From CAYHBO01 sp964354855 (GTDB taxonomy: Bacteria; Babelota; Babeliae; Babelales; RVW-14): a stretch of DNA of 41,468 bases. The notes under the pieces are model-generated. The model ran no database searches, had not been told where the DNA came from, and was given only the letters and a program-made list of their open reading frames with translations. Positions within the stretch are counted from its first letter, which is position 1. Every line of letters begins with the position of its first letter. The translations under genes and the position numbers were made by a program. Shown piece by piece: positions 7,462-16,115 of the stretch. The stretch covers positions 1-41,468 of the forward strand of contig CAYHBO010000010.1 in the NCBI GenBank assembly GCA_964354855.1, read 5' to 3'.

Positions 7462-8094
7462 ATGCCAGATCGTAAAAAAAGAATGTATAACTCTGAGAAT
7501 AGAGATGCGAAGGCCGTAGCAACGAGAAGTCGTATTCTTGAAGAGGCAAAAGAGCTTTTTCAGTCTGAAGGCTTTGCGTGTGTAACGATTGAGAAACTGG
7601 CTCAAGAGGCACACGTTTCAATGCCGACGATCTATGCGCTTTTTCAATCTAAGCGGGGTATCCTTCGTGCCTTAATGGATGAAGTGCTTCCTGTTGGTCA
7701 ATTCGAGGCTCTTGTTCAAAGGTCAAAAGAAGAAACGTCGGCACCAAAGCGACTTAGGATAGCTGCTAAAATTGCGCGACAAATATATGATGCAGAGCGG
7801 GAACAAATGGATATTTTTCGCGGCGCATCTGTGTTAACACCTGAATTTAAAGAGCTTGAGAAAGAAAGAGAGCAACGTCGGTATAAACGACTGGAAGAGG
7901 GGGTTTGCTGGATGGCGAAAGAAAAATCTTTTATTAAGGGACTTAGTGTATCCAAAGCGCATGATATCTTTTGGGCTTTTACGGGGCGAGATTTGTATCG
8001 CATGCTGGTAGTTGAGCGGGGGTGGAAATCAGATGCATATGAAAAATGGCTTGGTCAGCTGCTAATTCAAACACTTCTTGGGGCTGATGAGTAA
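7462..8094 (+). CDS. TetR-family transcriptional regulator
   Basis: The 210-residue protein has an N-terminal TetR helix-turn-helix (about 15-62: ATRSRILEEAKELFQSEGF, then VTIEKLAQEAHVSMPTIYALFQSK), followed by an all-helical ligand and dimer domain of normal length. The ATG at 7462 is preferred, with AAGGGGG 12 nt upstream; a TTG at 7435 lacks an SD. Divergent to the SnoaL-like gene with a perfect palindrome between them, it probably represses that gene and perhaps itself. The ligand is unknown. Confidence 0.88.
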   Translation: MPDRKKRMYNSENRDAKAVATRSRILEEAKELFQSEGFACVTIEKLAQEAHVSMPTIYALFQSKRGILRALMDEVLPVGQFEALVQRSKEETSAPKRLRIAAKIARQIYDAEREQMDIFRGASVLTPEFKELEKEREQRRYKRLEEGVCWMAKEKSFIKGLSVSKAHDIFWAFTGRDLYRMLVVERGWKSDAYEKWLGQLLIQTLLGADE

Positions 8095-8369
8095 TAAATT
8101 TTTTTTAAAATTTAATGAATCAGTAACTGCGTTTGACTCTGCATTTCTTTGATGGTATGGTGCAAAGACGTTTTATATTTTTAGCCTTCAATTCATAAGA
8201 TTGTAAGAGGCCGTTATGAAAGTTACCATCTCAATTATCTAATTCTGCCACGGATAAGCGCTTAAAAACGTTTAATTTTGGCATTCTTTTATCTCATTTC
8301 AAAAAAAAGTCTGTATTGACGGACAATTTATTTTTAGAATTACTCTTTGGAGTAAAGAAAGAAATATAC
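8095..8369. other. Gene-free stretch with a possible minus-strand remnant
   Basis: No intact gene is visible. On the minus strand, an ATG at 8284 opens a 17-codon reading frame (MPKLNVFKRLSVAELDN) that stops at 8231. Readable codons continue in frame for about 37 more residues beyond that stop. This may be a decayed gene or chance. Near 8316, TTGACG resembles a -35 for the next gene, but no good -10 was found at the right distance. Confidence 0.3.
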
Positions 8370-9245
8370 ATGCATTTTATGAAAAAGTTTTTGTCACAAA
8401 GACATAAGCAAAGAATGTTATTGCCATGCTTCTTTATGGGCATTATGGCAATAAGCACTTGTATAACAATAGTATCAAAAAACTATCTTGAAGGTATTCA
8501 AATGAACAAACAAGTTGAACTAAAAAAGTCAGGTCAGTTTTTAGCAAAAGATAAGCATGGAACATCGGTGGTTTTCGAATGGTCTAAGACCAACATAGTC
8601 TCTTCTGATTTTGCTGCAGCCATGAAAGATGCTTGGGAGTTTGCTCGCGATGCCTACACATCAGTAGAAATGCAATTTTTAAAAGCATTCCCTGATGTGG
8701 TCGGCAAAGAACCTTATTTTAAGCCATTTGAGTCATTGTTTCAAAATGGCTTTGTCAACGTTGATTGGAAAGCTGCTGAAGTGATTATGCAGTCAATTCT
8801 GCAAGGGCATTTTGTATTTGATCCAGCAATATTTCCTGAGCAAATAAAAAAAATGTATGAGAATGATCAAGCTTTTTTAGTGGTAGCGAGAGATGCAAAA
8901 ACAGAAAAAAGTCTTGGTTTCATAACGTTTATCATTCGTACAAATTATGCTGCAGGCGATGTAAAAGTTATGAGTTTTGCTGTAGATGTTGCGCATCAAA
9001 AGCGTGGGCTTGGTAAACTCCTTATGAGTTCGATCTTTAGGATAGTGCCTGATATCAAGCGAATCTTTCTTGCCACTCGTGTTACCAATGATATCGCACT
9101 GAAAGCCTATGGTTCATGGGGATTTGTCAAAGATGATAAACCTGTTTTGGATCATGCATTTAATCTTGAGCATTGGACGTTTATGGAATATAAAACTGAA
9201 CAATCAGATGTGTTACAAAAGGTTGCAGCACGTTTGGTTAAGTAA
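8370..9245 (+). CDS. Membrane-anchored GNAT-family acetyltransferase
   Basis: The 291-residue protein has a hydrophobic segment near residues 16-35 (MLLPCFFMGIMAISTCITIV), an all-helical middle, and a C-terminal GNAT fold. The acetyl-CoA-binding motif A is VMSFAVDVAHQKRGLGKLLM, followed by an AYGSWGFVKDD strand-helix pair. Family members N-acetylate amines or proteins with acetyl-CoA. The membrane segment is unusual for GNATs and raises the question of which side of the membrane the enzyme works on. The start is uncertain among ATG 8370, ATG 8379 and an upstream TTG at 8316; none has a well-placed SD. An internal ATG at 8502 would remove the membrane segment. Confidence 0.75.
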   Translation: MHFMKKFLSQRHKQRMLLPCFFMGIMAISTCITIVSKNYLEGIQMNKQVELKKSGQFLAKDKHGTSVVFEWSKTNIVSSDFAAAMKDAWEFARDAYTSVEMQFLKAFPDVVGKEPYFKPFESLFQNGFVNVDWKAAEVIMQSILQGHFVFDPAIFPEQIKKMYENDQAFLVVARDAKTEKSLGFITFIIRTNYAAGDVKVMSFAVDVAHQKRGLGKLLMSSIFRIVPDIKRIFLATRVTNDIALKAYGSWGFVKDDKPVLDHAFNLEHWTFMEYKTEQSDVLQKVAARLVK

Positions 9246-9277
9246 TCGTTAACAAGAAGTAAGTTAAAACGTAAACG

Positions 9278-9307
9278 GGGCACTGTTGGTATTAATCGAT
9301 AGTGCCC
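9278..9307 (+). other. RNA hairpin between GNAT and kinase genes
   Basis: As plus-strand RNA, bases 9278-9290 can pair with 9295-9307 over 13 positions (GGGCACT with AGTGCCC, then pairs including three G-U) around a 4-nt ATTA loop. No T-tract follows. An attenuator, a processing site or a weak terminator are all possible. The G-U pairs mean the structure is better on the plus-strand RNA. Confidence 0.4.
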
Positions 9308-9332
9308 AGTAAATAATCTTATAGGATATAAT

Positions 9333-10007
9333 ATGTCACGTTTATCAAAAATACTTATTTTAGTACTCACTATTGGTGGGTGTGGGGCGTTAACCTTTTG
9401 GTACCAATCATCAAAACACAAGCAAGATGGCTATCAAATTATTTATCTTAATGGTGGGTCAAGCTCAGGAAAATCTACATTGGCTCGTGCCTTACAAGCA
9501 AAGCTTCAAAAACCTTTTTTGGTTATCGGTATTGATCAAATGATATTTATGATGCCCGAAAAACTTAATGATTGGCACAATGGCAGCATGGCTCCTGGCT
9601 TTAGCTGGCAACCGGTCAAAGACGAAGAGAGAACTATTATAGCCTCTGAAATTCACGTAGGTTCATTTGGAAAACACATAATTCGCACATTAAAAGATGT
9701 CGTGGTTACGCTTGCTCAGTCTGGTCATCATGTAATGATTGATGATGTATCATTTGGCAAAGAACAGGTTGATGCATGGCGAGCTATTCTTAAACCGTTT
9801 AAGGTTTTGTGGCTTGGTGTTTCTGCGCCGCTTGATGTGATTGATTCTCGAGAAAAAGAACGTGGTGACAGAAAACTTGGTACAGCGCGTTGGCAAGCTG
9901 AAAAGGTTCATGTAGGGGTTGATTATGATCGGATGATTAATACTCATGAACAAAGTCCCGATGAGAATGTGGCTATCATTTCAAAGTATATTGAAGGCTT
10001 AAAATGA
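9333..10007 (+). CDS. Chloramphenicol-phosphotransferase-like P-loop kinase, membrane-tethered
   Basis: The 224-residue protein has a hydrophobic N-terminus (residues 5-23) ending in TIGGC, which is close to a lipobox. A CPT-like P-loop kinase follows: Walker A NGGSSSGKST (40-49), GIDQM with Asp68 at the likely catalytic-base position, and IDDVSFG (about 136-142). The conserved SREKERGDRKLGTARWQ lid follows. CPT enzymes phosphorylate hydroxyl groups of small molecules; other members use different substrates, so resistance is not shown. Its stop overlaps the ABC exporter start (ATGA), so the two are coupled. An ATP-dependent kinase with a secretion-like N-terminus is odd; an inner-face membrane anchor is the simplest reading. 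Confidence 0.75.
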   Translation: MSRLSKILILVLTIGGCGALTFWYQSSKHKQDGYQIIYLNGGSSSGKSTLARALQAKLQKPFLVIGIDQMIFMMPEKLNDWHNGSMAPGFSWQPVKDEERTIIASEIHVGSFGKHIIRTLKDVVVTLAQSGHHVMIDDVSFGKEQVDAWRAILKPFKVLWLGVSAPLDVIDSREKERGDRKLGTARWQAEKVHVGVDYDRMINTHEQSPDENVAIISKYIEGLK

Positions 10008-11776
10008 ATAATGTGTTATCGCACAATTTATGGTCTTTTGTATGGTGTTTTTTGAAACCATTCAAGCGCATTGGTGTAATCTATGTTTGCCTTGCGATGC
10101 TTGCAGGGTTTTGGGGACCTTGCAACAGTTTGTTGATTAAATATATGATCAACACTTTATCGTTATCGCATGGTGAAAATGTTTCGTTGTTAACTTGGCC
10201 AGCGGTGCTTCTTGTATTAAATTTTATAGTCTTTGATAATGTTACGTGGCGTTCGATTGAATACTTAAGTTACAAATTCCTGCCAATAATTAAGAATGAA
10301 ATCATTAGTGAGACATTTAGATTTGTTCTTGGCTCGTCGCATCAATTTTTTCAGAATAATTTATCAGGTCGTATTTCTAGTCAGATCAATACACTTGCTG
10401 ATAATATAGAACGCATTTTACACAACATAGCCAAAGATTTTTTTCGTGGATTTTCATTACTATTGATTGCATTTGTAAGTACGTATTATATAAACCCAAT
10501 GTTCTTTTATACATTGGCATTATGGTTTATTGTATTTTTTTCATTCAGCATCGTCATGTCAAAACGTCTTGTGCATTTAGCAGATGCCCACGCTAGTTCC
10601 GAGTCTATTATTTCTGGTCAATTAGTAGATAGCATTACTAATACCAGCAACGTGAAGATTTTTGCTAAAAGCTCTTACGAAGTATCCCGCCTTGAAAAGG
10701 CCTTACTCGTTACCAAAGAAAAATTTCAAAAAAAAGAAATATTTTTAGTAACGCTCTATTCTGTTCAAGGCGCACTGATTGCTATAATGCTTAGTTTTAT
10801 GGTTTATTTTTTAGTTCATTTATACAAAATTCACTTGATAAACGTTGGTGATTTTGCACTTATTCTAGGATTAAGTATGGAAGTTGCTCATACAACCTGG
10901 TATACGATGTCGCAAGTCGATGAGTTTTATCAAGCAGTTGGGAAATGTAAACATAGCCTGGCCTGTCTAATTGTGCCACAAGATATACAAGATAAAGCAG
11001 ATGCACAAAATTTATTAGTCACAAAAGGCCAGATTACTTTCGAACATGTTAAATTTAATTATAAAGACACAAAATCACTTTTTCAAAACAAGACTATTAC
11101 GATTGAGGCGGGTCAAAAAGTTGGTTTGGTTGGTTATTCTGGTGGTGGCAAATCTACCTTTGTAAATCTAATACTCAGGCTTTACGATGTGACTGACGGT
11201 CATATTTTTATTGATGGCCAAGATATTCGTAATGTCACTCAGGATAGTTTACGTAGTAATATTGCCATGATTCCTCAAGATCCATCGTTGTTTCATCGCA
11301 CCTTGATGGAGAATATCCGTTATGGGAAAATTCAAGCAACTGATGAAGAAGTAATTGATGCTGCAAAAAAAGCTCATGCTCATGAATTTATCAATAAGTT
11401 ACCGCAAGGTTATGAATCTCCTGTTGGTGAACGTGGGGTTAAACTTTCGGGTGGCCAGCGTCAAAGGATTGCCATTGCTCGAGCAATTTTAAAAAATGCG
11501 CCAATTCTAATACTTGATGAAGCTACATCTCAGCTTGATTCTGTTACTGAAAGTGGTATTCAAGATAGCCTGTGGGAATTAATGCAGAATAAAACAACGA
11601 TTGTCATTGCTCATCGTTTATCAACACTTCTCCATATGGATCGCATCATTGTATTTGATCAAGGCAAAATTATGGAAGATGGTACTCACAGTGAGTTGCT
11701 TACCAGTGGAGGACTATATAAAATTCTATGGGACGCTCAAGTTGGTGGATTTTTGCCAGAAAAAGTTGGAGATTGA
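10004..11776 (+). CDS. ABC exporter, fused membrane and ATPase domains
   Basis: The 590-residue half-transporter has a six-helix type I exporter domain (about 15-310) and a C-terminal nucleotide-binding domain. Walker A is GYSGGGKST, the Q-loop is IPQDPSLF, the signature is LSGGQRQR, Walker B is ILILDEATS and the H-loop is IVIAHRLS. All catalytic motifs are intact. It probably works as a homodimer exporting a lipid, peptide or drug; the sequence gives no substrate. It is translationally coupled to the CPT-like kinase by a 4-base overlap, so the kinase may modify the exported compound (inference). Confidence 0.92.
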   Translation: MNNVLSHNLWSFVWCFLKPFKRIGVIYVCLAMLAGFWGPCNSLLIKYMINTLSLSHGENVSLLTWPAVLLVLNFIVFDNVTWRSIEYLSYKFLPIIKNEIISETFRFVLGSSHQFFQNNLSGRISSQINTLADNIERILHNIAKDFFRGFSLLLIAFVSTYYINPMFFYTLALWFIVFFSFSIVMSKRLVHLADAHASSESIISGQLVDSITNTSNVKIFAKSSYEVSRLEKALLVTKEKFQKKEIFLVTLYSVQGALIAIMLSFMVYFLVHLYKIHLINVGDFALILGLSMEVAHTTWYTMSQVDEFYQAVGKCKHSLACLIVPQDIQDKADAQNLLVTKGQITFEHVKFNYKDTKSLFQNKTITIEAGQKVGLVGYSGGGKSTFVNLILRLYDVTDGHIFIDGQDIRNVTQDSLRSNIAMIPQDPSLFHRTLMENIRYGKIQATDEEVIDAAKKAHAHEFINKLPQGYESPVGERGVKLSGGQRQRIAIARAILKNAPILILDEATSQLDSVTESGIQDSLWELMQNKTTIVIAHRLSTLLHMDRIIVFDQGKIMEDGTHSELLTSGGLYKILWDAQVGGFLPEKVGD

Positions 11777-11778
11777 AT

Positions 11779-12031
11779 GTGAAAATAATTATCAGAAAAG
11801 CATGCCTTGAAGATGCTTTTGCTTGCGCGCAAGCTGAACGAGAAATAGCAGAAATTCCTGGCTTTCTTGTTTCAAAGCCATTCTAAAAGTGTTATTTACT
11901 TGGTTGCTGAATGCAACGGAGAGCTTGTAGCGCCTGAAAACCTTGGTAACTTGTATGTTAATGACATACACAGAACTATATCAACAAGCGAACTTACACT
12001 CGATGAATACACAAAACTTGCCTTCTCGTAG
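11779..12031 (+). pseudogene. Truncated duplicate of the GNAT gene at 14821
   Basis: Starting at GTG 11779 behind GGAG, the first 35 codons closely match the intact GNAT at 14821. The match breaks at residue 35, where a deletion and an immediate TAA (11884) remove about 17 codons' worth. Homology then resumes with SVIYLVAECNGELV before diverging into sequence that stays open to a TAG at 12029. The deletion ends lie at a shared CCATT/CTAAAAG context, consistent with slippage between short repeats. It is non-functional and marks a partial duplication. Confidence 0.85.
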
Positions 12032-12135
12032 GCTCAATGTGTATGGGATGCATAGGGGCAACATCATGAATAGGTGCGTAGCTGGTATAAAGAATATTTA
12101 TCGCAATAATCTCCTTATTTGTCGGCCTTTATACC

Positions 12136-12212
12136 GAACAAGTAAAGCATGGTTGATTTTTAACCATAAATCACCGTATAATGGTTAAAAATCAACCATG
12201 CTTTACTTGTTC
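12136..12212. repeat. Perfect 32-bp inverted repeat before the third ATPase gene
   Basis: Arms 12136-12167 and 12181-12212 are perfect reverse complements around a 13-nt centre. Inside each arm TGGTT and AACCA repeat the theme, giving four alternating half-sites at 12150, 12162, 12182 and 12194 (intervals 12, 20, 12). The promoter of the downstream ATPase gene sits in the middle, so most of the repeat is not transcribed as a hairpin from that promoter. A binding site is therefore more likely than a terminator. The outer parts of the arms (GAACAAGTAAAG) are also perfectly conserved. Confidence 0.85.
12153..12182 (+). promoter_or_regulatory. Promoter embedded in the 32-bp inverted repeat
   Basis: TTGATT (12153-12158) and a perfect TATAAT (12177-12182) are separated by 18 bp. 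The -35 lies in the left arm, and the -10 overlaps the first bases of the right arm. The start point would be near 12189, leaving a leader of about 45 nt before the ATPase start. Confidence 0.7.
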
Positions 12213-12234
12213 CCTTTTAACGTGGGTTTTATTT

Positions 12235-13590
12235 ATGAAAAGATTACTCGATTTTCATCTAAAGCAATGGAAAACATCTCCATTGCGAAAACCACTTATT
12301 CTTTATGGTGCTCGGCAAGTAGGGAAAACACACGCGGTTAGAGAATTCGGAAAATCATTTCCTCTTTTTATAGAAATCAATTTTGAAATCTACCCAGAGT
12401 TTCGTGAAGTTTTTGAAAAAGACCTTGATCCTCATCGCATTACGCAGGCAATTTTTGCACGTATCAAACAACCAATTATTCCAGGACAAACGCTCTTATT
12501 TTTTGATGAAGTTCAAATAGCACCACAAGCAATAATTGCTTTGCGTTATTTTTATGAAATGATGCCTGAACTTCATGTAATTGCTGCTGGTTCACTCTTA
12601 CAATTTGCTATAGAACAAGTTGGTATGCCGGTTGGTCGCGTGCAATCAATGTCTGTTTATCCGGTTTCTTTTATGGAATATTTAGCTGCAAGCAATGAAC
12701 AACTATTGTTGCAAAAAATTCTTACGCATACCTCTGAAGTAGCTATGGATCAGTTTTTTCATACAAGAATTTTAGAACTTTTAAGTGAATATTTAGCATT
12801 TGGAGGTATGCCTGCAGTTTTAACATGGTGGTTACAAACAAAAAATCCAGTACAAAGTAGTTCTCTGCATCACACAATTTTACAAACATACAAGCAAGAC
12901 TTTAATAAATATGCAAAAAAACATCAGATAAAGTATCTTGACCTTTTATTTGCTGAAGTTCCTCGTCAGTTAGGAAGTAAATTTCAGTTTAATGAAGTAC
13001 CTGGTGAATTTAGAAAACGAGAATTAGCACCAGCTATAGATCTCCTTGTGAAAGCTGGCATTGTTTATAAGGCTTATCATTCTGCGGGACAAGGTCTTCC
13101 TATAGGAGCACAAGCAAATTTTGATGATTTTAAAGCGCTCTTTTTAGATGTTGGATTGGCGCAAGCAATTCAACATTTTGATTTTGGAGAATGGTTTATT
13201 AATCCACTTACACAGTTTATCAACAAGGGAGCTTTGATTGAAAGTTTTGTTGGGCAAGAAATTTTAGCATATAGCGACCCCTTACGACTTAAAAATTTAT
13301 ATTATTGGCATCGTGAAGAACGATCAAGTCAGGCGGAAATTGATTATCTTATTCAACAAGAACAGCACCTTATTGCTATTGAAGTAAAAAGCGGTGCAAG
13401 CAGTAGTCTTAAAAGTCTTCATCTATTTTTACAATCACATCAAAATTCACCTTATGGAATTAAATTTTCAACACAAAACTACTCAATTTACGAAAACATT
13501 CATTCTTACCCGCTTTATGCTATAGCGGTTATTATTGCTCAGCAAGAAGCCTTGCAAGCGTTGTATGCTTTGAGTAATAATGAGATTTAA
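12235..13590 (+). CDS. AAA_14 ATPase with DUF4143 nuclease-like domain
   Basis: The 451-residue protein, starting MKRLLDFHLKQW, has Walker A YGARQVGKT, Walker B LLFFDEVQ and sensor AAGSLLQF. The YPVSFMEYL and FGGMP signatures of AAA_14 proteins are present. The C-terminal domain keeps a PD-(D/E)XK-like core (AEIDYLI, then IAIEVKSG). ATG 12235 is preferred over ATG 12181. The latter lies inside the inverted repeat, at the predicted -10, and adds 18 residues with no counterpart before the ATPase. The SD is weak (GTGGG). The gene is flanked by broken acetyltransferase genes. Like its relatives here it has a private inverted repeat. Function is unknown. Confidence 0.85.
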   Translation: MKRLLDFHLKQWKTSPLRKPLILYGARQVGKTHAVREFGKSFPLFIEINFEIYPEFREVFEKDLDPHRITQAIFARIKQPIIPGQTLLFFDEVQIAPQAIIALRYFYEMMPELHVIAAGSLLQFAIEQVGMPVGRVQSMSVYPVSFMEYLAASNEQLLLQKILTHTSEVAMDQFFHTRILELLSEYLAFGGMPAVLTWWLQTKNPVQSSSLHHTILQTYKQDFNKYAKKHQIKYLDLLFAEVPRQLGSKFQFNEVPGEFRKRELAPAIDLLVKAGIVYKAYHSAGQGLPIGAQANFDDFKALFLDVGLAQAIQHFDFGEWFINPLTQFINKGALIESFVGQEILAYSDPLRLKNLYYWHREERSSQAEIDYLIQQEQHLIAIEVKSGASSSLKSLHLFLQSHQNSPYGIKFSTQNYSIYENIHSYPLYAIAVIIAQQEALQALYALSNNEI

Positions 13591-13597
13591 TGAAAGT

Positions 13598-14039
13598 ATG
13601 AACATGCCATATTTAATCATTGAGCTTGATCCAGCTCGTTGGCAAGCTTACAAACAATTACGCTTGGAATCATTAGTTACAGAACCAACTGCATTTTTGG
13701 GGACGGTACAAGAAGAAAGTGCTTACCCGGACGCTGAATGGCAGGAGCGCTTAACCAACTCACTGCAGCCAGAGAAAAACTTTATGCTCTTTGCTGAAAA
13801 GCAAGGCGCTCTTGTTGGTATGATTGCCGTGTTGTGTGATAACCGTGAAAAAGTTAAACATATCGTACGCTTAGTTTCGTTTTATGTAACACCGGTTGAA
13901 AGAAACCAGGGCATAGGCTCAGCGCTTATTGCTGTATGAAAAATTTGGTTTTGTGAAAGTTGGCACATTAAAAAATGATATCTGTGTAGATGGTAGTTGC
14001 TATGATGCGTTTGTAATGGAAAAACAGGTTATTTTATAG
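13598..14039 (+). pseudogene. Broken GNAT acetyltransferase
   Basis: From about 13598 the frame encodes a GNAT N-terminal half ending at motif A (VSFYVTPVERNQGIGSALI), then stops at 13937. In another frame the expected C-terminal part follows at once (YEKFGFVKVGTLKNDI, down to MEKQVIL, TAG at 14037). The normal 25-30 residues between motif A and the YEKFGF strand are missing, so a deletion with frameshift has destroyed the fold. The exact original start (13580, 13598 or 13604) is unclear; the gene abuts the ATPase stop. Confidence 0.85.
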
Positions 14040-14050
14040 GGGCAATTCAC

Positions 14051-14800
14051 ATGACAAAAGTCTTATCGCATAAAAAGAAGATCATCACACATCTCGGGCA
14101 ACTCAATGGAGCAACTATCTTGGACTACGGTTGTGGTCGCGGTGATTTTATAGAATTACTGCTTTCATCGGATGAAAAACCACAACAGATCTACGCTGTC
14201 GATTCAAGTTTAGAAATGATTACGCATATTGAACAATTTTTCGATGCGGCAATTAAAATTGGCTTGGTTGTACCAAAGATTTGTAAGTCTCCTAAAGAGC
14301 TTACTGGTTTATCGTTTGATAAAATAATTTGTCACAATGTACTAGAATGCGTAGATGATAAGCTCGATTTCATCAATTCATTTGCTCCAATTTTAGCCGA
14401 TGATGGTACATTTATTATTTCTCATCATGATTTTGATTCTGCGATTTATAACAGCTCCTTTAAAGAGTTAACACGTGAACTCATTCATGAATTTGCTGAT
14501 ACTCAACAAGAATGGCAGGATTACGCAGACGGTCAAATGGGGCGTAAAATTCCAGGGTTGGTGGCATCGAGTGTTTTTAAAGATCGTTTTACTTTTGAAA
14601 CATGGCGAATCGTGGAACGAGAATTTAAACCTGGAACCTACGGGTTTTTAATGGCTAAAATGATTATGGATATTGTAAAAGACTCATATGATCCTAAAGC
14701 TTTAGAGTTATGGGTCCGTGATTTAGAAGAAGCAGAAAAACAACAACAATATTATTTCATCATTGATTTGGTTGTAGCTGTTTTAAAAAATGTAAAGTAG
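14051..14800 (+). CDS. Class I SAM-dependent methyltransferase
   Basis: The 249-residue protein has methyltransferase motif I ILDYGCGRGDF (residues 23-33), an acidic motif-II-like AVDSS about 25 residues later, and HNVLECV at the motif IV position. A late helical insert of unknown role follows. SD AGGGG supports the start. Methyltransferases of this type are too diverse to assign a substrate. It lies between GNAT genes, in a cluster that looks like small-molecule modification, but no pathway can be deduced. Confidence 0.85.
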   Translation: MTKVLSHKKKIITHLGQLNGATILDYGCGRGDFIELLLSSDEKPQQIYAVDSSLEMITHIEQFFDAAIKIGLVVPKICKSPKELTGLSFDKIICHNVLECVDDKLDFINSFAPILADDGTFIISHHDFDSAIYNSSFKELTRELIHEFADTQQEWQDYADGQMGRKIPGLVASSVFKDRFTFETWRIVEREFKPGTYGFLMAKMIMDIVKDSYDPKALELWVRDLEEAEKQQQYYFIIDLVVAVLKNVK

Positions 14801-14820
14801 CGTAATGTCGGAGATTTAAC

Positions 14821-15330
14821 GTGAAGATAACCATCAGAAAAGCACGCATTGAAGATTCTTTTGCTTGCGCGCAAGCTGAACGAGAAATAGCAGCAACTCC
14901 TGGTTTGCTTGTTTCAAAGCCATTTGAGCTTCTTGAGGATGAGTTTCGAACTACCATTCTAAAAAGCACTCAACCTAAAAGTGTTATTTATTTGGTTGCT
15001 GAATGCAAAGAAGAGCTTGTTGGGCATGCATTCTTGGAACCGTTACATCGCAGTGTCATCAGTCACGTTGCGGATTTAACAATGGCTATCCATCCAGGGT
15101 GGCAAGGTAAAGGAATTGGAACTCAGTTATTGCAAGCATTGATTAAGCAGGCAAAGGTAAGTGGGAATATTGAAAAAATAGCATTGCATGTTCGTGCAAC
15201 TAATGAGCGGGCAATAGCGCTTTACACCAAAGCTGGATTTATCCAAGAAGGTCAGCTAAAAAAGCACGTAAAAATCAATGCAACTGAATACATCGATGAC
15301 GTTTTGATGGCGTTGTTTATCAATGAATAA
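14821..15330 (+). CDS. GNAT-family N-acetyltransferase
   Basis: The 169-residue single-domain GNAT is intact: motif A ADLTMAIHPGWQGKGIGTQL, motif B ATNERAIALYTKAGF, and a closing EYIDDVLMALF strand, as in RimI-like and phosphinothricin-type acetyltransferases. GTG start with GGAG seven bases upstream; the truncated duplicate at 11779 has the same start arrangement, which supports the choice. It is 20 nt after the methyltransferase, so they are probably one transcript. The substrate amine is unknown. Confidence 0.88.
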   Translation: MKITIRKARIEDSFACAQAEREIAATPGLLVSKPFELLEDEFRTTILKSTQPKSVIYLVAECKEELVGHAFLEPLHRSVISHVADLTMAIHPGWQGKGIGTQLLQALIKQAKVSGNIEKIALHVRATNERAIALYTKAGFIQEGQLKKHVKINATEYIDDVLMALFINE

Positions 15331-15357
15331 ATTAATTATTTGATCAAAGGAGAAACC

Positions 15358-15598
15358 ATGGTATTTCGCAAATTTAAACAAAACAAATTATGGAGAGATA
15401 AAGCTATTGAGCTTATGGAGCAAACTGGTTCAAAGGTTACCTGGCAACGTCTTGATGACAAAGCGTTAACAAAAGCTGCAGAACCGTGGTGGATTTCAAG
15501 AGCGTAAATTTGTTACGGTGGCAGAACATCTTGAAGGTAGCTTTGGTGAGCAATATTGTTTAGCTGATCCCAAAAAGTATCCAGAAATTGTAGATTAA
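15358..15598 (+). pseudogene. Remnant of a MazG-like NTP pyrophosphohydrolase gene
   Basis: After a good SD (AAAGGAG) the ATG at 15358 opens MVFRKFKQNKLWRDKAIELM, then TWQRLDDKAL, typical of the start of phosphoribosyl-ATP-pyrophosphohydrolase-like proteins (usually K-LVRDKA). It stops at 15508. A shifted frame continues with GFQERKFVTVAEHLEGSFGE and QYCLADPKKYPEIVD, the usual C-terminus of the same family. The central helices with the metal-binding EExxE motif are missing. It is judged non-functional. The family assignment is from memory of its ends and is moderately sure. Confidence 0.75.
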
Positions 15599-15632
15599 GA
15601 GCGAGATAAATCATGCAAAAAGAAGCACCATA

Positions 15633-16115
15633 ATGTTATTACGCGCTTATAAAAGCACTGACGTTGAAGCCATCGTTAATCTTTTTTATCAAACGATACA
15701 CTCTGTTAACATCCGTGATTATACCTCTGAACAGGTTGATGCTTGGGCTCCAGTAGAATGTCTTGCTGAAAGTGAACGTAGTAAATGGGATAAACGATTT
15801 ACACAAAGTACAACGCTAGTTGTTGAACATGGTGGAGTTGTTGTTGGCTACAGCAATTTTACTCAAGATGGGGAGCTGGATCATTTTTATGTTCATAAAG
15901 ATTTTCAGGGCCAAGGGGTTGGTACTATGCTCATTAAGGCAATAGAAGCATTAGCTTTAAGTTCAGGATTAAAAAAATTAACCGCTGAGGTAAGTATTAC
16001 TGCGAAGCCATTTTTTGAGAAGCATGGTTATGTTGTAGAAAAGGAACAAACCATTGAGGTACGAGGGCGGTGCATGAATAATTTTGTTATGAGTAAAAAT
16101 GTGAAAAAGTCATGA
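15633..16115 (+). CDS. GNAT-family acetyltransferase, YafP-like
   Basis: The 160-residue protein matches the YafP-type GNAT pattern: LLRAYKSTDVEAIVNLFYQTIHSVN at the N-terminus (YxxxDxxAI with TIHSVN), motif A DHFYVHKDFQGQGVGTMLI, and the late FFEKHGYVVEKEQ. All parts of the fold are present. The SD is poor (AAAGAAG region), so expression may depend on an upstream gene. The substrate is unknown. It is the last intact member of the acetyltransferase cluster before a degenerate region. Confidence 0.82.
   Translation: MLLRAYKSTDVEAIVNLFYQTIHSVNIRDYTSEQVDAWAPVECLAESERSKWDKRFTQSTTLVVEHGGVVVGYSNFTQDGELDHFYVHKDFQGQGVGTMLIKAIEALALSSGLKKLTAEVSITAKPFFEKHGYVVEKEQTIEVRGRCMNNFVMSKNVKKS

Noticed and set aside
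9333..10007. True chloramphenicol-resistance gene
   Set aside because: CPT-like kinases have varied substrates; the sequence and the hydrophobic N-terminus do not support a resistance claim.
12136..12212. Perfect inverted repeat as an intrinsic terminator
   Set aside because: A consensus promoter lies inside it, it is AT-rich, no T-run follows, and no intact gene ends just upstream.
12181..12234. Start of the third ATPase at ATG 12181
   Set aside because: The codon overlaps the -10 hexamer inside the inverted repeat; the extra 18 residues match nothing in the family.
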